From assembly GCA_019634595.1 (NCBI GenBank), contig JAHCBC010000005.1:186001-250000 (forward strand): a stretch of DNA of 64,000 bases, read 5' to 3'. The DNA comes from Akkermansiaceae bacterium (GTDB lineage Bacteria; Verrucomicrobiota; Verrucomicrobiia; Verrucomicrobiales; Akkermansiaceae). Both the position numbers and the translations under genes were made by a program. The notes beneath the pieces are model-generated. The model was given only the letters and a program-made list of their open reading frames with translations. It did no database searches and was not told the DNA's origin. This document shows positions 1 to 7,563 of the stretch, in pieces. How positions within the stretch are numbered: position 1 is the stretch's first letter; each line of letters opens with the position of its first letter.

Positions 1-2
1 AG

Positions 3-341
3 GGCGAGTTCATCACCACCGTCCAGCAACGCGGCGCGGCCATCATCAAGGCCCGCGGGGCCTCCTCCGCCGCCTCAGCCGCGAATGCCGCCATCGACAC
101 CGTGAAAAGCCTCATCACCGCCACTCCGGATGGTGACTGGACCTCCGTCGCCGTCTGCTCCGACGGATCCTACGGCATCGAGAAAGGCCTCATCGCCTCC
201 ATGCCCATCCGCGTGAAGGCGGACGGCACCTGGGAAGTCGTGCAGGGCGTGCCCGTCAGCGAATTCAGCCAGGGCAGGATCGACGCGACCATCAACGAGC
301 TGAAGGAAGAACGGGATGCCGTGAAGGATCTCATTCCCTGA
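3..341 (+). CDS. mdh: Malate dehydrogenase, C-terminal part (5' truncated by window edge)
   Basis: The open frame enters from the left edge and ends at TGA 339-341. The visible 112 residues match the C-terminal half of the NAD-dependent malate dehydrogenase type found in bacteria such as Chlamydia and Leptospira. Diagnostic stretches are the helix rich in AASAANAAID, then CSDGSYGIEKG and a closing EFSQGRIDATINELKEERDAV. The enzyme interconverts malate and oxaloacetate in the TCA cycle in the cytoplasm. The NAD-binding domain and catalytic His lie outside the window. A tandem pair of F1 repeats begins 22 nt after the stop. The family call is confident because these C-terminal motifs are characteristic. 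Confidence 0.9.
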   Translation, partial: GEFITTVQQRGAAIIKARGASSAASAANAAIDTVKSLITATPDGDWTSVAVCSDGSYGIEKGLIASMPIRVKADGTWEVVQGVPVSEFSQGRIDATINELKEERDAVKDLIP

Positions 342-363
342 GGGGGAGACGCGCTGCAGCCGG

Positions 364-492
364 GTAAGGAGGGAGGACACTCCTGTCCTCCGGCTGCAAT
401 GGGAACTCATAGCAAAGGCATCGCAGGGATAAATCCACCTGTTCATTCATTCGCCAATGCCGCCGGAGGACAGGAGTGTCCTCCCTCCTTAC
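364..492. repeat. F1 REP/BIME element, copy 1 (short/short ends)
   Basis: This 129-bp element is bounded by perfect terminal inverted repeats of about 31 bp (364-394 and 462-492). Each end starts GTAAGGAGGGAGG and contains the perfect hairpin GGAGGACA-ctcc-TGTCCTCC. The interior carries the family core GCAAAGGCAT and, near the right end, CCAATGCCGCCGG. It lies in the mdh-moxR intergenic region. Two head-to-head palindromes with a spacer is the architecture of a bacterial interspersed mosaic element mobilised by RAYT transposases; such a gene is present at 12134-12736. Confidence 0.9.
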
Positions 493-629
493 CCGGCTGC
501 AACCGGAACGCCGGGCAAAGGCATCACAGGGATAGATCCACCTATCATTCAATTCGCCATTCCAGCCGGAGGACAAGAATGGGAGCGGAGCGGACATGGC
601 GGCTCTGCCGCAATGTCCTCCCTCCTTAC
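493..629. repeat. F1 REP/BIME element, copy 2 (left end missing, long right end)
   Basis: This element directly abuts copy 1 and shares its core (GCAAAGGCATCACAGGGAT and onwards), but it lacks the left GTAAGGAGG end. Its right end is the long form, in which an extra hairpin (GGACATGGCGGCTCTGCCGCAATGTCC) is inserted before CCTCCCTCCTTAC. It may share the terminal palindrome of copy 1 after a tandem amplification. The remaining bases to moxR (630-702) are AT-richer and could hold a promoter, but I could not assign convincing -35/-10 boxes. Confidence 0.85.
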
Positions 630-702
630 CTCCCCGATCGGTTAGGCCCGTTTCTTTTCCGAAATATCCCGGAAATCCCCACCGTTATAGGCTCTTCATT
701 TT

Positions 703-1695
703 ATGAATCAGGACGAATTGGAACGACTCCAGCAGGAAATCACCGAAGCCAGCGGCTGGATCCCCGCGATCATGGCGGAAATGTCGAAGGTCGTGGTCGG
801 CCAGCAGTATGTCATCGAGCGGCTGCTCATCGGCCTGCTGTCGGACGGTCACGTGCTGCTGGAAGGCGTGCCCGGCCTGGCGAAGACCACCACCATCAAG
901 GCGCTCGCCCAGAGCATCCAGGGGGTATTCAAGCGCATCCAGTTCACGCCGGACCTGCTGCCGTCGGACATCGTCGGTACGCTTTTCTACAACTCGCAGA
1001 CGCAGGAATACTCCACCAAGAAGGGTCCCATCTTCGGCAACCTCATCCTGGCGGACGAAATCAACCGCGCCCCGGCAAAGGTCCAGTCCGCGCTGCTGGA
1101 GGCCATGCAGGAACACCAGGTCACCCTCGGTGAGACCACCTTTCCGCTGCCGGATCCTTTCCTCGTCCTCGCCACCCAGAACCCGCTCGACCAGGACGGC
1201 ACCTACCCGCTGCCTGAGGCACAGGTGGACCGCTTCATGCTGAAGGTCGTCGTCGACTACGGCACCCATGAGGAGGAGCTGGGCATCCTCGAGAAAATGG
1301 GCACCTCCGGCGCGAAGCCGACCGTCAGCCCCGTCACCGACCTGGACACCATCGTCCGCATGCGCTCGCTGAGCGACCGGGTGTATGTCGATCCGCAGAT
1401 CAAGGACTACATCGTCCGGCTGGTGCTCGCCACCCGTGACCCGAAGTCCATCGACCCGAAGCTCGACGGCCTCATCCGCTACGGTGCCTCCCCGCGTGCC
1501 ACCATCAACCTCATCCTCGCGGCGAAGGCGCACGCCTTCCTGCAGGGCCGCGCGCATGTCACGCCGTTCGACGTCCGCAGCATCGCCCCGGACGTCCTGC
1601 GCCACCGCCTGATCCGCACCTATGAGGCGGAGGCGGAGGAAGTAACCAGCGAGCAACTGGTGAGCTGGGTCTTGGACAAGGTGGCCGTTCCCTGA
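703..1695 (+). CDS. moxR: MoxR-family AAA+ ATPase
   Basis: 330-residue cytoplasmic AAA+ ATPase. The Walker A motif GVPGLAKT is at about residues 55-62, the Walker B LADEINRAP at about 115-123, and sensor 1 ATQNPLDQDGTYPLPEAQ follows, all typical of MoxR/RavA proteins. MoxR ATPases act as chaperone-like partners of von Willebrand factor A proteins, and here the gene heads an operon with DUF58 and BatA/BatB homologues, which supports that role. The protein has the usual family length. ATG 703 follows an AT-rich leader. A small ORF starts 2 nt after the stop, so transcription is probably continuous into the downstream genes. Confidence 0.95.
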   Translation: MNQDELERLQQEITEASGWIPAIMAEMSKVVVGQQYVIERLLIGLLSDGHVLLEGVPGLAKTTTIKALAQSIQGVFKRIQFTPDLLPSDIVGTLFYNSQTQEYSTKKGPIFGNLILADEINRAPAKVQSALLEAMQEHQVTLGETTFPLPDPFLVLATQNPLDQDGTYPLPEAQVDRFMLKVVVDYGTHEEELGILEKMGTSGAKPTVSPVTDLDTIVRMRSLSDRVYVDPQIKDYIVRLVLATRDPKSIDPKLDGLIRYGASPRATINLILAAKAHAFLQGRAHVTPFDVRSIAPDVLRHRLIRTYEAEAEEVTSEQLVSWVLDKVAVP

Positions 1696-1697
1696 TC

Positions 1698-1994
1698 ATG
1701 GCTGAAAACCGCAACACCCGGCTATTGGCTCAGATGGCTCTCATCCTGGGTTTGCTCGCGCTCGGCACCCACTTGCTTGAACGGAAAGGGACCAGCCCGG
1801 AACAGGTGAGGAAGATCGTGGAAGAAGAGATGGCGAAAAGGGAGAAAATCTACGTGGACACGCAGACTCCGAAGGTCGCGAGAGCCATGGCGAAGCTGAC
1901 CGGACAGGAGACTGGAGATTTCCAGCCTCAGACCGTGGAAGAGCTTTTCAGCCCTTTGATCGAAGCTCTCGGGGAACAGACAGAATCGAAATGA
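1698..1994 (+). CDS. Small hypothetical protein with N-terminal membrane segment
   Basis: 98 residues starting 2 nt after moxR and ending 10 nt before the DUF58 gene, so it is embedded in the operon. Residues 9-27 form a hydrophobic segment (LLAQMALILGLLALGTHLL), followed by a charged helical region rich in Lys/Glu and a short acidic tail. I do not recognise a family. The topology suggests a single-pass membrane peptide with a cytoplasmic or periplasmic helical domain. Its position between MoxR and DUF58, genes that are usually adjacent, suggests a lineage-specific accessory of the Bat complex. Confidence 0.75.
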   Translation: MAENRNTRLLAQMALILGLLALGTHLLERKGTSPEQVRKIVEEEMAKREKIYVDTQTPKVARAMAKLTGQETGDFQPQTVEELFSPLIEALGEQTESK

Positions 1995-2004
1995 GGAACG
2001 CCCG

Positions 2005-2886
2005 ATGATCCCCCGATCCTACCTCCGGAAGATCCGCCAGATCGAGGTGCGGACGAACCGTCTCGCCCAGGAGCTGCTGGCGGGGGCGTACCACTCCGTC
2101 TTCAAGGGACGGGGGATGGACTTCGAGGATGTCCGCGAATACCAGCTCGGGGATGACGTGCGGACCATCGACTGGAACGTGTCATCCCGCACCGGCGTCA
2201 CCCATATCAAGAAATACCGGGAGGAGCGGGAGCTTTCCATGGCCATCGTCGTGGACGTCAGCGCGTCCGGGATCATCGGCACCGGGGAGCAGTCAAAGCG
2301 GGACCTGGCGGCGGAGATAGCCTCCGTGCTGGCCTTCAGCGCCACCCGCAACAGCGACCGCGTGGGCTTGGTCCTCTTCACGGACAAGGTGGAGAAATTC
2401 ATCCCCGCCAGGAAGGGACGCTCGCACGTGTTCCGGCTCATCCGGGAGATCCTGTTTTTCGAGCCGGAGAACACCGGCACCTCCTGTGAAAAGGCGCTGC
2501 ATTTCATCAACCATGTCTTCCCGCGCCGGGCCATCGTCTTCCTCATCTCCGACTTCATCGACGAGGGCTATGAGAAGGCGCTGAAAGTCACCAACCGGAA
2601 GCACGACGTCATCGCCATCCGCATCTCCGATCCCAGCGAATCGACCCTGCCGAAGGCCGGGTGGGTGACCATGGAGGACGCGGAGACGGGGCAGATGGTC
2701 GAGATCAACACCAGCGACCCGAAGGTGGTGGAGCGGTATGAGAAAGCCACCGCGGAGAAGCTGGAGCGGCAGCGGAAGATGCTGCAGCGCGCCGGTCTGG
2801 ACTCCATCGAGGCGGAGACGGACAAGCCCTACCTCATCGAGCTGAAGAAGTTTTTCGAGCGCCGCATCATGAAGAAGAATCCATGA
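2005..2886 (+). CDS. DUF58 domain protein (BatA-operon vWA-like partner)
   Basis: 293-residue protein with the DUF58 signature: RGMDFEDVREYQLGDDVR and TIDWN at about residues 34-60, then a vWA-like fold with AIVVDVSASG at about residues 80-90. In this family the MIDAS motif is partly degenerate, as here (DVSASG rather than DxSxS). DUF58 proteins are encoded next to MoxR across bacteria and are thought to be clients or partners of the ATPase. The 3' end overlaps the next gene by ATGA (2883-2886), indicating translational coupling. Confidence 0.92.
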   Translation: MIPRSYLRKIRQIEVRTNRLAQELLAGAYHSVFKGRGMDFEDVREYQLGDDVRTIDWNVSSRTGVTHIKKYREERELSMAIVVDVSASGIIGTGEQSKRDLAAEIASVLAFSATRNSDRVGLVLFTDKVEKFIPARKGRSHVFRLIREILFFEPENTGTSCEKALHFINHVFPRRAIVFLISDFIDEGYEKALKVTNRKHDVIAIRISDPSESTLPKAGWVTMEDAETGQMVEINTSDPKVVERYEKATAEKLERQRKMLQRAGLDSIEAETDKPYLIELKKFFERRIMKKNP

Positions 2887-3569
2887 AGGAAACGCCCCCT
2901 GACATCACGGATGATTTCACGCTGGTCGCCCCGCCGGAGCCGCTGGCGTGGCTGTGGCCCGCGGTCATCGCGCTGGCGGTGCTGCTCGTCATCGGGTTGA
3001 TCGTGTGGCGGCTTTACCGGAAGCGGCGGCTGCCGTTCCAGGAACCCGCCGTGCCGCCGGAGGTGGCCGCCCGCGAAGGTCTGGAAGCCAGCCGCAAGCT
3101 GCTGGACGAGGGGCGTTACAAGGAATTCGTGGTCGAGGTTTCGCGCGTGCTGCGCGTGTACATCGAGGACCGCTTCGCCCTCCGTGCACCGCATCTTTCG
3201 ACCGAGGAGTTCCTGTTCGAGGCGGAGCGCAGCGACCGCCTGTCCGTGGACTGGCAGAACGCCCTGGGCGATTTCCTGTTCCAGTGTGACAAGGTGAAGT
3301 TCGCCCTCGCCAATACGGAGCAGCCGAGGATGGAAGCCCTCTATGCGACGGCGGAGAGGTTTATCAGTAAGGGGGGAGGACACTCCTGTCCTCCGTCTGC
3401 AACGGGAATCCATAGCAAAGGCATCTCCGAACAAAGTCACCTTTCCCAGCCCATCGCCAATGCCGCCGGAGGACAGGAATGGGATCGAAGCGGACATAGC
3501 GGCTTGCCGCAATGTCCTCCCTCCTTACTTCCTCCGACGGGGCCTGAAAAGAAAGAGGGCTCCCCATGA
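2883..3569 (+). CDS. DUF4381-like membrane protein with repeat-derived C-terminus
   Basis: 228 residues. There is a short N-terminal periplasmic or cytoplasmic stretch, one transmembrane segment (about residues 22-42, WLWPAVIALAVLLVIGLIVW), a basic stop-transfer KRRR-like region, then a soluble domain to about residue 162. This is the architecture of the DUF4381 protein usually encoded between DUF58 and BatA. Residues from about 163 are translated from an F1 repeat (3368-3528), giving a Cys/Gly/Pro-rich tail with GGHSCPPSATG and AAGGQEWDRSG. The frame stays open through the repeat and still ends with the ATGA overlap to batA (3566-3569). The tail is therefore very probably a late addition. 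Confidence 0.88.
   Translation: MKETPPDITDDFTLVAPPEPLAWLWPAVIALAVLLVIGLIVWRLYRKRRLPFQEPAVPPEVAAREGLEASRKLLDEGRYKEFVVEVSRVLRVYIEDRFALRAPHLSTEEFLFEAERSDRLSVDWQNALGDFLFQCDKVKFALANTEQPRMEALYATAERFISKGGGHSCPPSATGIHSKGISEQSHLSQPIANAAGGQEWDRSGHSGLPQCPPSLLPPTGPEKKEGSP
3368..3528. repeat. F1 REP/BIME element, copy 3, inside a coding region
   Basis: 161-bp element with short left end (GTAAGGGGGGAGGACACTCC) and long right end (GGACATAGCGGCTTGCCGCAATGTCC then CCTCCCTCCTTAC). The core GCAAAGGCATC matches copies 1 and 2. It lies wholly inside the open frame of the DUF4381-like gene and is read without a stop, supplying about 54 residues. The left end carries one substitution (AGGGGGG for AGGAGGG) relative to the family. 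Confidence 0.9.
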
Positions 3570-4522
3570 CCCTCCCGCAGTTCAGCTTCGGCCAGCCATG
3601 GTGGCTCCTTCTCCTCATCCCGCTGTTGTGGTGGTTCTGGCGGAAGGGGCGGCCCGGCCAGACCGCGGCCATCCTTCACTCCACCACCAGCGTGCTGGCC
3701 GGCCTGGGGAATCCGCGGAAGGTCACTCCCGGCCGCATCCTGTGGGCGGTGCGTCTGGTCGCGCTGACATTGCTGGTCCTCGCCATGGCCCGCCCGCGCG
3801 TGCCGGAGGGGGAGCACAAGAACCCGAACAAGGGCATCGACATCATGCTGGCGTGCGACATCTCCGGCTCCATGGATGAAAAGGACTTCACCGTCGGCAC
3901 GGAAAAAATTTCCCGCCGGGAAGCGCTCACCCGCGCCATCTCGGAGTTCGTCGACAACCGCACCAGCGACCGCATCGGCATGGTTGGCTTCGGCCAATAC
4001 ACCTACCTGCTCAGCCCGCTGACGACGGATGGCAACTGGATCAAGGACGTGCTGAAGATGGTCGTCCTGCGCATGGACGGCACCGCCATCGGCGACGGCA
4101 TCATCGCCGGGGTGGACAAGCTGGAGGAAAACCCGGCCCGGTCGAAGGTCATGATCCTCGTCACCGACGGCCAGAACAACAAGGGCAACAACCCGTTGGT
4201 CGCCGCGGACTACGCGAAGACCAAGGGCGTGCGCATCTACGCGCTGGAGATCATGAACATCCGCAGCATCCGCGGCGCGGGTGTCGAGAAAAGCCCGCTG
4301 GCCCAGGTGGCGCAGAAGACCGGCGGCCAGTATTTCCAGGCGTCCGACACCGGCTCGCTCATGCAGATCTACCGCCAGATCGACCGCATGGAGAAGCGCG
4401 AGATCGAGGTGAACCGCCACATGCTCTACCATGAGCTTTTCCTCTGGTTCGCCGGACTGGCCGCCGTGCTGCTGCTGTTCGAGTGGATCGCCAATCACAC
4501 CTTCTGGCTCCGGGTTCCATGA
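3566..4522 (+). CDS. batA: BatA: von Willebrand factor A membrane protein
   Basis: 318 residues. Two N-terminal hydrophobic segments (about residues 10-27 and 55-75) flank the vWA domain, whose MIDAS motif DISGSMD sits at about residues 98-104; further Thr and Asp metal positions (LTTDG, VTDGQNN) follow. A C-terminal transmembrane helix (ELFLWFAGLAAVLLLFEWIA) ends the protein. This is the BatA architecture of aerotolerance operons, an inner-membrane protein exposing a vWA domain to the periplasm. It overlaps batBC by ATGA at 4519-4522. The MIDAS residues look intact, so metal-dependent ligand binding is expected. Confidence 0.93.
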   Translation: MTLPQFSFGQPWWLLLLIPLLWWFWRKGRPGQTAAILHSTTSVLAGLGNPRKVTPGRILWAVRLVALTLLVLAMARPRVPEGEHKNPNKGIDIMLACDISGSMDEKDFTVGTEKISRREALTRAISEFVDNRTSDRIGMVGFGQYTYLLSPLTTDGNWIKDVLKMVVLRMDGTAIGDGIIAGVDKLEENPARSKVMILVTDGQNNKGNNPLVAADYAKTKGVRIYALEIMNIRSIRGAGVEKSPLAQVAQKTGGQYFQASDTGSLMQIYRQIDRMEKREIEVNRHMLYHELFLWFAGLAAVLLLFEWIANHTFWLRVP

Positions 4523-7341
4523 TCTTCGCGCACAAATACCTGCTGTTCCTGCTGCCGCTGGTCGTCATCGGCGCGGTGTTGCTTTACCGTGTGTCAAAGG
4601 CCCGAGCGCGGAAAAAGCTCTCCGCCTTCAGCCCCGCCACGCGCCTGCCCGCCATGCTGCGGTCGGTGGACTTCCGGGCGAAGAAACGGAAATTCATCCT
4701 GGTGACGGTGGCGCTCTCGCTGCTGGTGGTGGCGCTGGCCCGGCCCATGTGGGGGCCGCGTGACAGCAGCAAGGAACAAGAAGGAGCGGAGTTTTTCATC
4801 ATCCTGGACGTCTCGAAGAGCATGCTGGTGCGGGATGTGAAACCCTCCCGCCTGGACTCCGTGAAGGCATCCCTGGCGGAGTGGTTCAAGACCCGCTCCG
4901 GCGACCGCATCGGCCTCATCCTGATGGCGGGGGACGCCTTCATCCAGGCACCGCTCACCAATGACTACACCGCCCTGCGAGAGGTGCTGGAGCATTCCCG
5001 GCCGAAGTCCATCTCACTGGGCGGCACCAACATTTCCGAGGCCATCAAGGTGGCGGGCAAGGCGCTGGATGCCAGCGGCGTGAAGAACAAGGCCGTCGTC
5101 ATCGTCAGCGACGGGGAGAACACGGAAGGCCATACCGTCACCGACGTGCAGGCCGCGCATGTGAACGAGCGGATCAAGTTCTTCACCGTCGGCGTGGGCA
5201 CGCCGGAGGGCGGCCAGGTGCCGAACAAGGAACTGCCGCCGGATTTCCAGGGGCCGGTCACGGAGATTGTGAAGGACGAATACGGCCTGCCCGTGACCAG
5301 CAAGCTGGACGAGCGGAACCTGCGCGCCATCGCAGCAGCGGGGGGCGGGCGCTACTTCGACTACCTGCCGGAGGGAAAGACGTGGGACCTGCTCTACAAC
5401 CAGTCGCTTTCCACGCTGGCGAAGAAGTCCGCCGTTTTCAAACTGGAGGACTTCGTCGATCTGTTCCAGATTCCCCTGTTGCTGGCCATCCTCCTGCTGG
5501 CTGCCGAAGTCGGCATCTCCACCCGCCTCAAGAACCCGCCCCGCCCGAAATCCGCCGTCACTCTCCCGGAACCAAGCCCGGCACCCGCCGCCAAAGCCAT
5601 GGAAACGACCAAATACGCGCCGCTGGCCATCGCCCTGCTGTTCGCCCTCGCCGGATCATCATGGGGTGCGGAGGCGGACCCGCTCATCGCCCGGACGGAA
5701 GGCATGCTGCGGGAGGGAAAGGCGGCGGAAGCCGCGTCCATGCTGCGTGAGGCCGTGCAGAAGCGCCCGCAGGACCACTACCTGATCTACAACTACGGCA
5801 TCGCCGCCTACGCCGCGCAGCAATACCAGGAAGCGGCGGACGCTTTCTCCGAGGTCTGCCTTTCCAAGGACAGGAAGCTGCGCGGGCAGGCGCTCACCCA
5901 GCTCGGCAACACCCACTACCGCATCGGCCAGACGGTCAGCAAGTCGTGGAACCGCAACGGTGCCGTCGTCGCCTGGGAACGTGCGGTGGAATACTACCAC
6001 AGCGCGAACGAGGAGAAGCCGACGAAGACCACGGAGAAGAACCTCCTCGTGGCGAAGCAGCAACTGGAGAAGCTGCTGCTCGATATCGGGGACAAGTCGG
6101 TCATCGAGGCGGAAAAGGCGCAGGCCCAGCAGGAACAGATCACCGAGCCGGACAAGGCGGAGAAGAACAAGCCCGCCAACCTCAACGTCCAGGTCAGCCA
6201 CCTGACGAAAGCCCACGAGGCCTACGAGAAGGTCACCAACCTCAACCCGGAGAACAAGGACGCGGAGAAGAAGCTGGATGAAGTGACGGAGAACCTGGCC
6301 GAAAAGCTCACCGAGCAGGCGCGCATGCTGCGCGAGCGGTCCGAAAAGGTGCCGGAGGGCAAAAATCAGAAGGCGGAGCAGGACAAGCTCAACGTCCAGG
6401 CATCCCAGTCCTATGAGAAGGCGCGCGCGCTGCAGCCTGACGACAAGCCTCTCGCCCAGGAGCATGACGCTTTCAAGAAAGAGGTCGCGGACAAGATGAC
6501 GGACACCGCGCAGGAGATCGCGGACCAGGCCATGCAGCCGAAGCCGGAGGCTCCGAAGATGGGCGACCTGAAGAAGAAACAGGAAGGCCTCCAGAAAGCG
6601 CTGGAACAGACGAACAAGGCGCTGGCCTTCGACGACCAGAACCAGCGGGCGCAGAACCTCCAGGCGGAGGTGATGAAGAACCTGGAGGAAACGCACATGG
6701 CCCTGGCCGAGATGGCAATGGATGCCGGCAACGTCGCCGAGGAGCGCAAGCAGGTGGAGGGCGCGGCGGAGAATTTCAACGGCGCGATGCAGAATTTCCA
6801 GAAGGCGCTGGCCATCAACCCGGACAACGCGGAGGCGGAGAAAGGCGCCGCGGAGGCCCAGGAAAAGCTCGCCCGGAACATGGCGGAGATCGGCAAAAAG
6901 GAGATGGCCAAGGTCGGCCAGGAACCTCAACCGGCAAAAAAAGGCCAGACCCCGCCGCCGGTCGATCCGGTCAGCCGCCTGCGTGAGGACATCGGCCACC
7001 TGGAAAAGGCAGCCCAGAATTTCGCCCAGGCGGATGCGCTCGCACCCGGGGAGAATGAAGCCCAGGAACTCCATGAGCAGGCGACAGAGCAGCTCACGGA
7101 GCTGCGCAGCCAGCTCGACAAGGCCCAGGCACAGGCAGGCAACCAGCCGAAGCCACCGGGCGAGGAAGCAGGGGAGCAACAGGCCGCCGAGCAACCGGGT
7201 GAACCGCAGGACAGCCAGCAGCCCGGCACGCCCATGCAGGAGGTGAAGGCCATGGCCAGTTTCAGCGAGGTCCGCGGCAGCAGCGATCTTGAAGGCCAGT
7301 ATAAGGACCTCCGCGACAAGCGGAAGATCCGCGACTGGTGA
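4519..7341 (+). CDS. batB: BatB-BatC fusion: vWA domain plus TPR protein
   Basis: 940 residues from ATG 4519; the upstream in-frame ATG at 4483 is rejected because 4519 gives the operon's ATGA overlap. Residues 1-335 are BatB: two N-terminal membrane segments, a vWA domain with MIDAS DVSKSM at about 97, and a membrane helix near 315-335. A Pro/Ala linker follows. At residue 361 a second Met begins what looks like a complete signal peptide (METTKYAPLAIALLFALAG, then SSWGA). After it come tetratricopeptide-like repeats and long Glu/Lys/Gln-rich helices to a C-terminal DKRKIRDW. The second half corresponds to BatC, normally a separate gene. The last 27 bp are tandemly duplicated just past the stop. 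Confidence 0.9.
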   Translation: MIFAHKYLLFLLPLVVIGAVLLYRVSKARARKKLSAFSPATRLPAMLRSVDFRAKKRKFILVTVALSLLVVALARPMWGPRDSSKEQEGAEFFIILDVSKSMLVRDVKPSRLDSVKASLAEWFKTRSGDRIGLILMAGDAFIQAPLTNDYTALREVLEHSRPKSISLGGTNISEAIKVAGKALDASGVKNKAVVIVSDGENTEGHTVTDVQAAHVNERIKFFTVGVGTPEGGQVPNKELPPDFQGPVTEIVKDEYGLPVTSKLDERNLRAIAAAGGGRYFDYLPEGKTWDLLYNQSLSTLAKKSAVFKLEDFVDLFQIPLLLAILLLAAEVGISTRLKNPPRPKSAVTLPEPSPAPAAKAMETTKYAPLAIALLFALAGSSWGAEADPLIARTEGMLREGKAAEAASMLREAVQKRPQDHYLIYNYGIAAYAAQQYQEAADAFSEVCLSKDRKLRGQALTQLGNTHYRIGQTVSKSWNRNGAVVAWERAVEYYHSANEEKPTKTTEKNLLVAKQQLEKLLLDIGDKSVIEAEKAQAQQEQITEPDKAEKNKPANLNVQVSHLTKAHEAYEKVTNLNPENKDAEKKLDEVTENLAEKLTEQARMLRERSEKVPEGKNQKAEQDKLNVQASQSYEKARALQPDDKPLAQEHDAFKKEVADKMTDTAQEIADQAMQPKPEAPKMGDLKKKQEGLQKALEQTNKALAFDDQNQRAQNLQAEVMKNLEETHMALAEMAMDAGNVAEERKQVEGAAENFNGAMQNFQKALAINPDNAEAEKGAAEAQEKLARNMAEIGKKEMAKVGQEPQPAKKGQTPPPVDPVSRLREDIGHLEKAAQNFAQADALAPGENEAQELHEQATEQLTELRSQLDKAQAQAGNQPKPPGEEAGEQQAAEQPGEPQDSQQPGTPMQEVKAMASFSEVRGSSDLEGQYKDLRDKRKIRDW

Positions 7342-7368
7342 GACAAGCGGAAGATCCGCGACTGGTGA
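7315..7368 (+). repeat. Perfect 27-bp tandem duplication covering the batBC stop codon
   Basis: Copy 1 (7315-7341) encodes the last eight residues DKRKIRDW plus TGA. Copy 2 (7342-7368) is identical and follows without a gap. The second copy is untranslated because the first contains the stop codon. An F2 repeat starts 6 nt later. The lack of any mismatch suggests a recent slippage event, or selection on the sequence. Confidence 0.95.
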
Positions 7369-7374
7369 AATACC

Positions 7375-7479
7375 GTAGCGAATCTCGTGAGAGATTCGGC
7401 TGGGTGGAACCTCCACCAATGAACCGGCTGCGGTTCCTGATGGACTTCCCCCCAGCCGGAAGTCTCATGACTTCCGCTC
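7375..7479. repeat. F2 REP/BIME element, copy a
   Basis: This element has a left end GTAGCGAATCTCGTGAGAG, in which GAATCTC-gtga-GAGATTC is a perfect hairpin preceded by the tetranucleotide GTAG. Its right end is an inverted, diverged counterpart (CCGGAAGTCTCATGACTTCCGCT). The spacer contains a GAACCGGCTGCGGTTC palindrome and a CCCCCCAGCCG tract. The same layout recurs at 38093, 38515 and around 45078-45297. It begins 33 nt after the first batBC stop. Confidence 0.85.
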
Positions 7480-7563
7480 CTGCGAAACAGCCACTATTTG
7501 ATGGATGAACCGACGTTCCGCTCGACGTTTCCTCCTTTGCTGCTATTAGGTTTGTTCTCCGCC

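Noticed and set aside
364..629. CRISPR array in the mdh-moxR gap
   Set aside because: The repeats are head-to-head palindromic elements of 130 bp, not short direct repeats with unique spacers, and no cas gene is in the window.
399..1133. 244-codon frame through the F1 repeats into moxR
   Set aside because: The first part is repeat sequence and the rest is an out-of-frame reading of moxR; no conserved motif.
5659..7419. 586-codon open frame on the minus strand
   Set aside because: Antisense shadow of the BatC part of the fusion; its Leu/Arg-rich translation mirrors the Glu/Lys/Gln-rich sense codons.
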